A program made the translations under genes and the position numbers. From NCBI RefSeq assembly GCF_038595055.1, contig NZ_CP152002.1:4880501-4944500 (forward strand): a DNA stretch of 64,000 nucleotides, given 5' to 3'. The notes below the pieces were generated by a model. The model made no database searches, was not told the DNA's origin, and saw only the letters and a list, made by a program, of their open reading frames with translations. The DNA is from Paenibacillus sp. FSL R7-0345 (GTDB lineage Bacteria > Bacillota > Bacilli > Paenibacillales > Paenibacillaceae). Positions within the stretch are counted from its first letter, which is position 1, and the number at the start of each line of letters is the position of its first letter. Of the stretch, positions 33,514-42,349 are shown one piece after another.

Positions 33514-35112
33514 TTAACGCTTCAGATACCGCTCATAGGCTGCCTGCTGAATGTCCAGCGCCCGCTCAATCCCCATATCGCGCATCTGCTGTACGTATTT
33601 ATCGTAGTTATCCACGGACTCGGTGCCCAGAATGATTTTGAGTTCCGTTTCTTTGACCAGTGTGTTGATGTCGTTCATAATGCTGCCCAGCTCATCGGAT
33701 TCCTCGCCTGTCGGCGTAACCGGCGGGAGCAGATGGCGTTCGTGGTTCGTATTTTTCCAGATGTCAATGGCTTCCGTAGTCTGGGTGAATTTGACCGGCA
33801 GATTATTATCCTGCTGAATCATCGGAAAATTGGTACCGTGGGAGTACTTCAGCATGATTTGATCACTGGAAATCCCATCCGGGTTATTCGCGACAAAATC
33901 CGTGTATTCCGGCCCTCCGCCCGCCAAAGTATACGTAGTCCCCTCGATTCCGAAAGTGTTCAGCATACTGCCCTCCTCGGTAAAAGCATAATCAAGCCAG
34001 CGCATCGCCGCCTCCACATGCTTCGTATTAGCCGAAATGGCTGCAGAGTACGTTCCGGCATAGGGATTATCGAGCTGGCCGAACTCCGGCGTCTTCCCCT
34101 TGGCTGCGGCAGGATACGGGGCGGCTGCGAAACCGGCGTTCAAACCCGCTGCCTGTGCAGCCGAATTATAGCTCTCGATGTAAAATTGCCAGCCGATTGT
34201 CGCTCCGCTCTCGCCCGAGGTCATTTTTTTATCCACAGTCGCCGCATCGATGGAGGCAAAATCCTTGTCGATCAGTCCCTCCTTATACCACTGGGCCATC
34301 GTCTTCAAATACTCCTTATATCCCGGCTCCAGGTAGCCGTAGACCACCTGCCCGTCATTGACATAGAAGTTGCCCATCACCCCGAAAGCCCCGGCAAAGC
34401 CGCCAGTCCGCTCGCCCAGAAATAAGGTCCGGAGCGTCAGCGGGGCGCTGGCTTGTTTTTGTTCTTTAAAAGCGGTCAGAACCGTATGCCACTCGCCGAT
34501 CGTCTCCGGGATGCCAAGCCCCAGCTCGTCCAGCCAGTCCTCGCGGATGATCGGTCCGCCGTACACCCTGCCGGTTTCCGAACGGATGAACGGGAAGGCG
34601 TAGTAGGTGCCGGCATCGGTTTTGATCATTTTATCGATTTCCGGGTGCTCGGCCAGCGTTCGTTTCAGGTTGGGCGCATATTGGCCGATCAGATCATTCA
34701 GCTTGAGAATGTAGCCCTGCTCCACCGCTTTATCGGGACCGCCGGGGAACTGCAGCCAGGTGTTGAGAAAAATATCAGGCAGCCCGCCCGACGCCAGCAG
34801 CAGACTGAATTTCTGGTCGTTCATCGGTGTGCCCCCGAGCTGCCTGATCCGTATTCCTGTTCTAAGCTCATACTCGTCATCAATCGGCAGACGCTCCGGC
34901 GTCCCGCCCAGCTGCTCATTCATAAACGTGAGCGTGATGTCCCCGGCCATGGGATAGGAAAAATCAGCGGATTCCACAGACGGATTGCCCGAGGGTGTGT
35001 TAGAAGCGCTTTCATTATTAGAGCCTCCGCATCCTCCGGCAAGCAGGGCAATGCCCAGTAAAAAAATGGCTGAATGCCTGGCCCTTCCTTTTCTCCAACT
35101 TTTGCTCAACAT
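33514..35112 (-). CDS. LplA-like extracellular solute-binding lipoprotein
   Basis: 532 residues, the long binding-protein class common in Paenibacillus oligosaccharide importers. The lipoprotein signal ends in LAGGC (Cys28). ATG 35112 is chosen because the GTG four codons upstream lies within the GTGGAGG ribosome site. No permease or ATPase gene is adjacent. In related organisms such proteins with LplB/YtcP permeases import aldouronates. Here, next to GH67 and GH52 genes, that substrate is plausible but unproven. Confidence 0.85.
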   Translation of the reverse strand: MLSKSWRKGRARHSAIFLLGIALLAGGCGGSNNESASNTPSGNPSVESADFSYPMAGDITLTFMNEQLGGTPERLPIDDEYELRTGIRIRQLGGTPMNDQKFSLLLASGGLPDIFLNTWLQFPGGPDKAVEQGYILKLNDLIGQYAPNLKRTLAEHPEIDKMIKTDAGTYYAFPFIRSETGRVYGGPIIREDWLDELGLGIPETIGEWHTVLTAFKEQKQASAPLTLRTLFLGERTGGFAGAFGVMGNFYVNDGQVVYGYLEPGYKEYLKTMAQWYKEGLIDKDFASIDAATVDKKMTSGESGATIGWQFYIESYNSAAQAAGLNAGFAAAPYPAAAKGKTPEFGQLDNPYAGTYSAAISANTKHVEAAMRWLDYAFTEEGSMLNTFGIEGTTYTLAGGGPEYTDFVANNPDGISSDQIMLKYSHGTNFPMIQQDNNLPVKFTQTTEAIDIWKNTNHERHLLPPVTPTGEESDELGSIMNDINTLVKETELKIILGTESVDNYDKYVQQMRDMGIERALDIQQAAYERYLKR

Positions 35113-35284
35113 GATGACCTCCACTGTAAAATATGGGCCCGGTTACCGCCCTGTGCGACTTCATGCGATTTCATGCACCTTCAATGTATGCTATAAACAG
35201 CGCCCGGAGCAATGTTCAATATGCAAAATGGATTGTCATTATCATAAAAAAGCTTGCAATATCCCCCTATTATGACATACCGGC

Positions 35285-35317
35285 AAAACCAAAAACCTCC
35301 TTGGCAGCAAGGAGGTT
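35285..35317 (-). terminator. terminator of the GH52-GH67-Nif3 operon
   Basis: AACCTCCTT (35294-35302) pairs perfectly with AAGGAGGTT (35309-35317). On the minus strand it runs into TTTTTGG. It lies seven bases after the Nif3-like stop, so the downstream binding-protein gene needs its own promoter. Confidence 0.85.
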
Positions 35318-35323
35318 CAGGAG

Positions 35324-36130
35324 TTAAATCACTTCAAACACCGGGCGTTCCGGGATGTAATGCACCGGCACCGCCGGAAACTGCGCCGCCAGCCGCTCTG
35401 CCAGCAGCCTCATGCCCGGTGCCTCACTCTCGGCGTGCCCGAGCATGATCAACGCCTTGCTGCGCCCCTGCTGCACGGCATCCCTGACATATTCCGGCGT
35501 CTCCCATTCCGGTCCCTCCCCGGCAATAATCAGGTCCAGCCCTTCTTCCCCGTACAGGGGAATCGCCAGCTGGCCGCCGCCGCGGTAGCCGACCAGAATG
35601 CCAATTTTGCTGCAGGTACCGGATACATCCCCTGCTGCGCGTACATTTGAAAGCTGCAGCCTGCGCTTCACATGCTCCGCAATCTCCCTGAGCGCTGCGG
35701 GCGGGAGCGTCAGAATGGACACCGCCGGGCGGTGCTCTGCCACATACTCCTGCCAGCCCAGTGCTGCAATCAGCCCCTCGGTAATACCGTCCGGCGTATA
35801 GCGGTGTACATAGTCATGGAGCCGGTAAATGCCTGTTTCCGAGCCGGCAAGCAGCGCCGACTTCTGGAGGTAAACCGGGTCCCGACAGAGCCGTTCACGC
35901 TGGTCCTGGTGGCTGTAATAGATTCCTTCATGGGAGAGGATCAGGTTGGCTCCCAGGACAGCCGCCTGTTCTATCACATATTGCGAGGCGGTAAATGCGG
36001 TGACAATTCCCCGCACCTCCGTCTCCGGTGCTCCTGTTTCCAGCCTGTCTACCGTCTGCTCCGGCACGGGAATTCCGGCCGTCAGCCAGTCAATAACCGT
36101 TCCAAAGGTAATTGTCATGTTCATATCCAT
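35324..36130 (-). CDS. Nif3-like (DUF34) dinuclear metal-centre protein
   Basis: 268 residues. Nif3-family signatures include RGIVTAFTASQYVIEQA, the metal-ligand region ILSHEG, the YRLHDYVHR stretch and a C-terminal GHAESE. Family members form hexamers with two metal ions; their reaction is uncertain. The ATG directly follows the TAA of the GH67 gene with no clear ribosome binding site, so translation is coupled. An operon with xylan-degrading enzymes is an unusual place for this family. Confidence 0.82.
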   Translation of the reverse strand: MDMNMTITFGTVIDWLTAGIPVPEQTVDRLETGAPETEVRGIVTAFTASQYVIEQAAVLGANLILSHEGIYYSHQDQRERLCRDPVYLQKSALLAGSETGIYRLHDYVHRYTPDGITEGLIAALGWQEYVAEHRPAVSILTLPPAALREIAEHVKRRLQLSNVRAAGDVSGTCSKIGILVGYRGGGQLAIPLYGEEGLDLIIAGEGPEWETPEYVRDAVQQGRSKALIMLGHAESEAPGMRLLAERLAAQFPAVPVHYIPERPVFEVI

Positions 36131-38257
36131 TTAGTAGATGGTACGTGACAACTGATCTTCTATACCGCTTTTCCGGTAAAAGTACGTGTTGATCTGGTCA
36201 CGCCATTCCTTCGCATGTGCGGCTTGCCCTGTAAGACGCTGTTCCACCTGCACATACAAATCCTCTCTTACCTTATCCTTCAAGGTCTGCCAGGAGGACA
36301 ACAGCCCTTCCGCCTGCTGCGCACCTTCAAAATGCGTATCGTAAATGTGCTGGATTACGGTTTTGCCGGAATGAAGCACATGGGTGTACGGCACATGGTG
36401 GAAGAACAGCAGCAGCTCATCCGGGCATTCCTCAAGCGACTCGTAGCGGGCAGCGTTGCTGCCGATGTACTGGGCGCTGTATCCGGTTCCCGTCTTCACT
36501 GTCCGGTCGACCCCGATCCCGCGGTTGTCGGCGTAATGATAGGTGCCCCACTGCGAATATTCATAGCCGTCCACATTCGGCCCGTAGTGATGCTCCGGAT
36601 TGATCATCCAGCCCACACCAAGCGGAGCGGTGTAGGATTCATAGATTTCTAATGAATCCAGTAAAATCCTACTGATTACGTCCGCCACCTCCTGATTGCT
36701 GCCGAAGGTCAGGGCAATCCATTCAGCGGCAATGGCTTCCGCGCTGAGATCAGGATTCCAGGCCAGGCGGCCGTAGCCGTACAGGTTGGCCTGGGCCAGC
36801 AGATGGCCGGTCCAGTTGATGTCATTGCCGGTGTTGGACACCGCCGCAATCCCGCTATGCCGGTTGCCCCACAGCGAGCCGTCCACAATGCGCTTCACCG
36901 GGGAAGCCTCACCTTTGGCAAGGGTCTGGAATTCCAGTACCTCCTTCCACTGGGGCACCAGATAGCAGACATGACGCTGCTGGCCGGTATATTCCTGGGC
37001 AATCTGGAATTCAATGATCTGATTGGTCTGCTCCAGCGCCCCAAACAGCGGGGAGACCGGCTCTCGGACCTGAAAATCCATCGGACCGTTCTTGATCTGG
37101 AGGATGACATTCTCCTTGAATCGGCCGTCCAGCGGTTTGAAGTGGTCATAGGCTGCCCGCGCACGGTCTGTCTTGCGGTCACGCCAGTCCTGCTTGCAGT
37201 TGTACACGAAGCAGCGCCAGATGACGATGCCGCCGAACGGCTCCAGCGCCTCAGCCAGCATGTTGGCCCCGTCGGCATGGTCGCGTCCGTAGGTGAACGG
37301 TCCCGGACGGTTCTCCGAATCCGCCTTGACCACAAAGCCGCCAAAATCCGGAATCGCCTGATAGATTTCAGCCGCCTTGTCCTGCCACCAGCTGCGCACG
37401 CCCGGATCAAGCGGATCAGCCGTACCTGCCCCGCCTTCCTGCATTGGCCCGGCAAAATTCACGCTCAGGAACAGCCGGATCCCATACACTCTGAACTGGT
37501 CCGCGATTTCGGCCACCTGCGGCAGATACTCCGAGATGAACAGCGTTTCCAGCGCATGCACATTTACATTGTTGATTGCAATGGCATTGATACCTGCGGA
37601 GGACATCAGGCGCGCATAATCGCGGACCCGCTCCATATCCCCGACAAACCGGTTATTATCATAGAAAAATGACCTGCCGGCATAGCCCCGCTCCACACTG
37701 CCGTCAAAGTTATCCCAGTGGTTAATCATCCGCAGGCTATTGACCGGATTCACCGTTTCATCAAGTGCCCCGATGGGCTGAAGCGTGCCGATGAGCCGCA
37801 GCAGATGGAACACTCCGTAGAGCACGCCTGCCGGCGAGGAGGCACCAACAGCAATGCAGTTATGCTCCGCGCTGGTGCGGATGGCGAAGCCTTCGCGGCC
37901 GACCTTGCGGATGTCAGCCTCTGCAAACACGCTGCCGATCAGCGCGTTGCCGCCACCAAAGGTGCCGAAGGCAACGACCGGGCCTGCGCCGGTCTCTGTA
38001 GAATGCTCCGGGGTATTTGCTGCGGTGACCGCCAGAGCACCTTCCGCCTGCATCTCAATGCCCAGCATCGAAGCTACACCCCGCTTCCATTCCGCAAGCG
38101 CAGCCTGAACTGTGTCGTCCGTCTCCGTAACACTCACCGCTCCGCACCATCTCACATATTGCTCCTGAAGCTTGCCCTGCGGCAGCTCAGGGTAGCTCAA
38201 CCAGGCATTGTAGCCATGATCCTGCAACAGATTGTTGATCCCGCCCGCCTCATTCAT
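36131..38257 (-). CDS. aguA: alpha-glucuronidase, GH67
   Basis: Removes (4-O-methyl)glucuronic acid from the non-reducing end of xylo-oligosaccharides (aldouronic acids). It has 708 residues, the family length, and no signal peptide, so it works in the cytoplasm. Signatures are LRMINHWDNFDGSVERGYAG, GGFVVKADSENRPGPFTYGR, GWMINPEHHYGPNVDGYE and LFFHHVPYTH. The start at 38257 follows AGGAGGAG. It lies between the GH52 gene and the Nif3-like gene. Its product, glucuronate, would feed the uxaC-uxuB-uxuA enzymes encoded in this window. Confidence 0.95.
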   Translation of the reverse strand: MNEAGGINNLLQDHGYNAWLSYPELPQGKLQEQYVRWCGAVSVTETDDTVQAALAEWKRGVASMLGIEMQAEGALAVTAANTPEHSTETGAGPVVAFGTFGGGNALIGSVFAEADIRKVGREGFAIRTSAEHNCIAVGASSPAGVLYGVFHLLRLIGTLQPIGALDETVNPVNSLRMINHWDNFDGSVERGYAGRSFFYDNNRFVGDMERVRDYARLMSSAGINAIAINNVNVHALETLFISEYLPQVAEIADQFRVYGIRLFLSVNFAGPMQEGGAGTADPLDPGVRSWWQDKAAEIYQAIPDFGGFVVKADSENRPGPFTYGRDHADGANMLAEALEPFGGIVIWRCFVYNCKQDWRDRKTDRARAAYDHFKPLDGRFKENVILQIKNGPMDFQVREPVSPLFGALEQTNQIIEFQIAQEYTGQQRHVCYLVPQWKEVLEFQTLAKGEASPVKRIVDGSLWGNRHSGIAAVSNTGNDINWTGHLLAQANLYGYGRLAWNPDLSAEAIAAEWIALTFGSNQEVADVISRILLDSLEIYESYTAPLGVGWMINPEHHYGPNVDGYEYSQWGTYHYADNRGIGVDRTVKTGTGYSAQYIGSNAARYESLEECPDELLLFFHHVPYTHVLHSGKTVIQHIYDTHFEGAQQAEGLLSSWQTLKDKVREDLYVQVEQRLTGQAAHAKEWRDQINTYFYRKSGIEDQLSRTIY

Positions 38258-38303
38258 CCGGAAATCTCCTCCTGATTGTTCCTGATTATTGTTACTTAAT
38301 AAC

Positions 38304-38491
38304 TTTAGCTGCACTCTGTACAGCTATTTCGGCCATTTTTGCTCCTCTAACTGTTTTAAGTGTAATCCGTACACCTATATCGGCCGATCAAGCCCATTCA
38401 GCCCGAATTCAGCCGATTTAGCTGTACCAAATGCAGCTATTTTGTGCAAACGCAGATTTCCCCTGCTTTTAGTTGCACCAACTGCAGTTAT
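38304..38491. repeat. four-hairpin intergenic repeat cluster, copy 2
   Basis: Units start at about 38304, 38355, 38417 and 38468 (TTTAGCTGCAC-N4-TACAGCTAT and variants). The gaps of 51, 62 and 51 bases match copy 1 at 15229 (50, 62, 51), in the same orientation, although the bases between have diverged. It lies between the GH52 stop and the GH67 start. Confidence 0.75.
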
Positions 38492-38519
38492 TGAGCCTTC
38501 CAGGTTTTATTGGCACCAT

Positions 38520-40667
38520 TTAATTCGCGCCGGCCAGCTCCGTCAGCGACCGGCTGCCCGTACCCTCCAGCAGCCAGAGAATTGCTGTAACGCCGCGCGG
38601 GTAATACTTGCTGCCGCCGATCAGGCCGCCCAGAATCTGGTCGCTCCAGCACCAGTAGGACAGCTCGGGATGCAGCAGCCAGCCCACATGGGCGGCATCT
38701 GCCGCACGGCCGCTCTCCTCCCAAGGCAGATGCAGGATCTCTCTGGCGATAAACTGCGAGAGATAGATTTTGCTGAGCCAGGAGTTGTTGCTGGTGGAGG
38801 ACAGCTTCCAGCCGCCGTCAGCGAACAGGCAGATGCCCGGAACCAGTACGGTCTGCAGATGCGTGTTCAGCGCACTCAGGTACCCGGCAAACCGTCCGGA
38901 CGGATCAAGCGCCTCCTCACAGCCGGTGAAAAGCGGGAAGATTAGCCCTTCAATCGCCGGAATGATGCGCGAATCGTTGTTTTCGTGGATGACAGCCGGA
39001 ATATACCCTTCGCTGTTCAGCTCTGCCGCAATGGAAGCGGCGCATTTCTCCGCCTGCAGGCCAGCCTCCGCCGCCAGCTCCGCCAGTCCCTCCTGCCCGA
39101 AAAACTTCTCCAGCGCCACATAGGCCGCCCAGCATTTGCCCGCCATATAAATGTTATTGCGTGACTGTCCCAGCGAGGTGTCCAGACTGTCGTAAGTGGT
39201 AATTTCTGCTCCGCCCTGCGTCCGGTTGCTGTCCAGTCCCATCAGGCCGTTGCGCTGCTCCTTGTCCGGGTGATCACGGTTCAGCATGCTCTCGAAGCAG
39301 GCCAGGAGCACCGGCAGCATGTTGTCCGCGAATTCACGGTCCCCGGTCTGTTCAATATAGACGAGCGCCGAGACCAGCCAGTTCACCAGCTCCTCATGAC
39401 TCATATAGGAAAAGCAGTCATCCAGCCCCGCCAGCTCATAAGCGGAATACTGCGGACGCGAGAACACATTGGCTACGCCGACATCGTGAGTAAAGCTGAT
39501 GCCGCCCGGATACTCCGTGGTTTCTCCCGGAAACACAACCTTATCCTCATAGCTGTAGCGGTCCACGAACAATTCCAGCTCATTTCGTACCGTCCATGGA
39601 TTCATCACCAGCTCAAAGAATAGCTGATCCGCAGTCAGATCCAGCGTATTCATCATCCGGTACTCGCCTTCGTTGACAATCCACAGATATTTCTCGCCGT
39701 CATGCAGCAGCTGCGTGCTTCCGTAATAACTGTGAATTGCATGCGACAGCATAAAAGTCTGGTCTGCGCTAAGCCCGGCCGAGTGAATCCAGGCATCAGC
39801 GTCCGTACAGGCAGCGGTCAATTCACCGAAATGCTCCAGCGTATAACCGGCAACCTCCTCGATATTCCGGAAGAAGCGGGTATACGCATAGCCGGCATCC
39901 ATTCCTGTAGTTACCAGACCGCCGCGGTAAAAGCAAACCGCAAACCGGTACGTCCGCTTTTCGCCAGCCGGAACGTCCATCAGTACCGCACCCGTGCCGC
40001 CCAGTCCAAAGGACAGATTATGCTCAAGCTTGGCCTCCAGAATCTTTTCCATGGTAAAGCCGAGCGCCGACTGCACGCCTTCCTCCGCACAGGCAACCGC
40101 CGTCAGCCGGCCTTGTCCGATCCCCTGAAAAGCGCCTCCGCTCGTATCGCCCAGCCTGCGCATGGAGCTGTAAGGGTCGCTGCCTTCATAGCCGAAAAAG
40201 CCTCTGCGGGCAAAGGTTCCCCGGGTGTTGTCGAGCGTAAGCTCAGCAAAAACCGCCGGCAGCAGGGCTGCCTTCAGCGATCCCTCATCTGCGGTGGACG
40301 GATCAGGTACCGACCGGACGGGAGAATACACCTTGAAGGTCAGGTCTCCAGCCTGCCACGTATCGCTTGCTGTTCCCAGCGTCCGGCTGATCGCTTCATC
40401 TTGAAACGCTTTCAATTTAATTTGGGCGGTCTCATCCGCTTTTTCTATATCATATCTGGCTCCGGCATCTGCCACCTGCTCAAAAAAAGGCAGCACCTCA
40501 TAGCTTTCACCGTCCGCAGACTGAAAACCGATGTACATATTCTGGTCAGCCGGCTTGCCCAGTTCCAGCCCTAGCCCTCCATTCTTACCTTTAAAACCGA
40601 GTGTGAAGCTTGCAAATGCCCCGATAGGTGAATGCTGGACATTATAGAATGGATTAGACTTTGTCAT
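38520..40667 (-). CDS. beta-xylosidase, GH52
   Basis: Hydrolyses xylo-oligosaccharides from the non-reducing end in the cytoplasm. It has 715 residues, no signal peptide. The N-terminus (NVQHSPIGAFASFTLGFKG) and NEGEYRMMNTLDL are GH52 hallmarks. Glu335 corresponds to the nucleophile of the Geobacillus enzyme, and Asp493 in TTYDSLDTSLG fits its general acid. AAGGAG precedes the ATG. A divergent AraC regulator adjoins. With GH67 it forms an aldouronate-processing pair. Confidence 0.93.
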   Translation of the reverse strand: MTKSNPFYNVQHSPIGAFASFTLGFKGKNGGLGLELGKPADQNMYIGFQSADGESYEVLPFFEQVADAGARYDIEKADETAQIKLKAFQDEAISRTLGTASDTWQAGDLTFKVYSPVRSVPDPSTADEGSLKAALLPAVFAELTLDNTRGTFARRGFFGYEGSDPYSSMRRLGDTSGGAFQGIGQGRLTAVACAEEGVQSALGFTMEKILEAKLEHNLSFGLGGTGAVLMDVPAGEKRTYRFAVCFYRGGLVTTGMDAGYAYTRFFRNIEEVAGYTLEHFGELTAACTDADAWIHSAGLSADQTFMLSHAIHSYYGSTQLLHDGEKYLWIVNEGEYRMMNTLDLTADQLFFELVMNPWTVRNELELFVDRYSYEDKVVFPGETTEYPGGISFTHDVGVANVFSRPQYSAYELAGLDDCFSYMSHEELVNWLVSALVYIEQTGDREFADNMLPVLLACFESMLNRDHPDKEQRNGLMGLDSNRTQGGAEITTYDSLDTSLGQSRNNIYMAGKCWAAYVALEKFFGQEGLAELAAEAGLQAEKCAASIAAELNSEGYIPAVIHENNDSRIIPAIEGLIFPLFTGCEEALDPSGRFAGYLSALNTHLQTVLVPGICLFADGGWKLSSTSNNSWLSKIYLSQFIAREILHLPWEESGRAADAAHVGWLLHPELSYWCWSDQILGGLIGGSKYYPRGVTAILWLLEGTGSRSLTELAGAN

Positions 40668-40846
40668 AATGGCTCCTTCCTGATACGCAGCATGCGAGTT
40701 TGGCAGTTTATAGATTGCCCATTCTCATCCTATCACGGGGCTCTATGCCGGGGACATTGCCAAATCAGGCAGAAATTTACCCAAATCAAGCCAAACTCCG
40801 CTATACTAAAATTGACAGAGAACTTGTGTACCGGGAGGAACCGCCT

Positions 40847-41755
40847 ATGGCTTCGGCCTTTTTGCCGCCTGAACTCGGCCAGAACATTAGTGAAATCATT
40901 ATTCCTGACGTCAAAACAACACTGAACTTGTTCGGCATGCATCTGCGGACGGTAAGCGGTGCATGGAGTTATCCAATTCATGCCCACCCGCAGTATGAGT
41001 TTAACTATGTGCTGGACGGGGAGCAGCGGATCATCGTCAACAGCCGCAGCTATACGCAGCGTGCCGGGGATCTGGTTCTTTTGCGGCCGGGAGACTCGCA
41101 CTCCAGCCAGAGCGGCAACGGGCGGCCGTTCACGTATTTTTGTATCCATTTTGATATCGACGATAAAATTCTCATCTCGCTCTTAAGCCGGCTGCATCAT
41201 GTATTGTTTAAAGCTGACAGCACGATTGCCCATAAGTTAACGCCCTCACTAACCCGGCTGGTCGATATTTCCCGCCAGATTCACGGGGATATCACAATGT
41301 CCCAGCGGATGATGCTGCAGTCGGCCGTGTTTGAACTGTTCGGCCAGCTGTGGGAGGCCTTCTCTGTTGAGGCCAACCTGCAGGCTTCTGCCAGCTATGA
41401 AAAGGTCGAGCTTGCCCACCAGATCCGCAGCCGCCTGCAAGGTCTTGTCTATCAGCAGTTCAAGCAGGATGCGCAGGATGATAAGACACTTGGCGTCGAT
41501 GATATCGCGGCAGAGCTGGGCATCAGCTCCTCGCACTGCTACAGGGTATTCCGGCAGGTGTTCGGCCTCTCACCGAGAGAATTCTTATCCCGTCAGATGC
41601 TCCATGAAGCCAAGGTGCTGCTGGACGATCCGCGTCTTCCGGTCAGCCACATCTCCGCGATCCTCGGCTACCGGGATATCGCCCACTTCAGCCGCCAGTT
41701 CAAAAGATGGTACGGCAAATCACCGCGCGAGTACCGCGAAGGAGGTTCATTATGA
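40847..41755 (+). CDS. AraC family regulator of the xylan operon
   Basis: 302 residues: an N-terminal cupin-like sugar-sensing domain (PIHAHPQYEFNYVLDGEQ, with LLRPGDSH) and a C-terminal double helix-turn-helix (about 200-300; DDIAAELGISSSHCYRVFRQ and RQFKRWYGKSPREYR). The start is the ATG at 40847 after GGGAGG; the frame is open 49 codons upstream without a site. It is divergent from the GH52 gene, so it probably activates it. Its stop overlaps the next start (ATGA). Confidence 0.88.
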   Translation: MASAFLPPELGQNISEIIIPDVKTTLNLFGMHLRTVSGAWSYPIHAHPQYEFNYVLDGEQRIIVNSRSYTQRAGDLVLLRPGDSHSSQSGNGRPFTYFCIHFDIDDKILISLLSRLHHVLFKADSTIAHKLTPSLTRLVDISRQIHGDITMSQRMMLQSAVFELFGQLWEAFSVEANLQASASYEKVELAHQIRSRLQGLVYQQFKQDAQDDKTLGVDDIAAELGISSSHCYRVFRQVFGLSPREFLSRQMLHEAKVLLDDPRLPVSHISAILGYRDIAHFSRQFKRWYGKSPREYREGGSL

Positions 41756-42246
41756 GACAGCTATATATGAAGCAGAAGGTATTTAGTCTAAGCGGTAAAT
41801 TCACAGTGAAGAACCAGCAGGAGCAGGATGTTTATTTTGTAGAGGGCAGCTTTATGCAGATTCCCAAAACGTTCTCCATTATGAATGCCCGAAGAGAAGA
41901 AGTCGCACTGATTACGAAAAAGGTGTTCAGCTTCCTGCCGAAGTTTTTTGTCGAGGTGAACGGCCGCGAGGTGCTGACGATCAAGAAGGAATTTTCCTTT
42001 TTAAAAGCGCGCTATACGATTGATTCAGCCGGCATTGAGGTGCGCGGCAACTGGTGGGATATGAACTTTCAGGTCTTACAGCACGGTTCCGTCATTGGTG
42101 AGGTCAATAAGGAATGGTTCACCTGGGGCGACAGCTACAAGATTCAGATTTTGAATGAACAGATGGAGGCCATCATGATTGCGATTGTTGTGGCGATTGA
42201 CTGCGTGAAGGCTGATCATGCGGCGGGGGCGGCTTCTACTCAGTAA
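41752..42246 (+). CDS. LURP-one-related (YxjI-like) protein
   Basis: 164 residues. The sequence (MRQLYMKQKVFSLSGKF, FSIMNARREEVALITKK, YTIDSAGIEVRGNWWDMNF) fits the LOR/YxjI family, a tubby- or scramblase-like beta-barrel around a helix. The function in bacteria is unknown. Its own AAGGAGG lies in the end of the araC gene and the two genes overlap by four bases, so it is made together with the regulator. Confidence 0.82.
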   Translation: MRQLYMKQKVFSLSGKFTVKNQQEQDVYFVEGSFMQIPKTFSIMNARREEVALITKKVFSFLPKFFVEVNGREVLTIKKEFSFLKARYTIDSAGIEVRGNWWDMNFQVLQHGSVIGEVNKEWFTWGDSYKIQILNEQMEAIMIAIVVAIDCVKADHAAGAASTQ

Positions 42247-42263
42247 ATACTCTTTTCCGTCCA

Positions 42264-42324
42264 AAAAACACCTCCAGGAATCTCGCTGTCTAACGACAGG
42301 GCCTATTCTCCTGGAGGTGTTTTT
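42264..42324. terminator. bidirectional terminator
   Basis: AAAAACACCTCCAGGA (42264-42279) pairs perfectly with its partner at 42309-42324, with an inner CTGTC/GACAG stem. T tracts on both strands serve the convergent YxjI-like and GH1 genes. Confidence 0.9.
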
Positions 42325-42349
42325 ATCCTTTCATCCTATGAGGCTTCTC

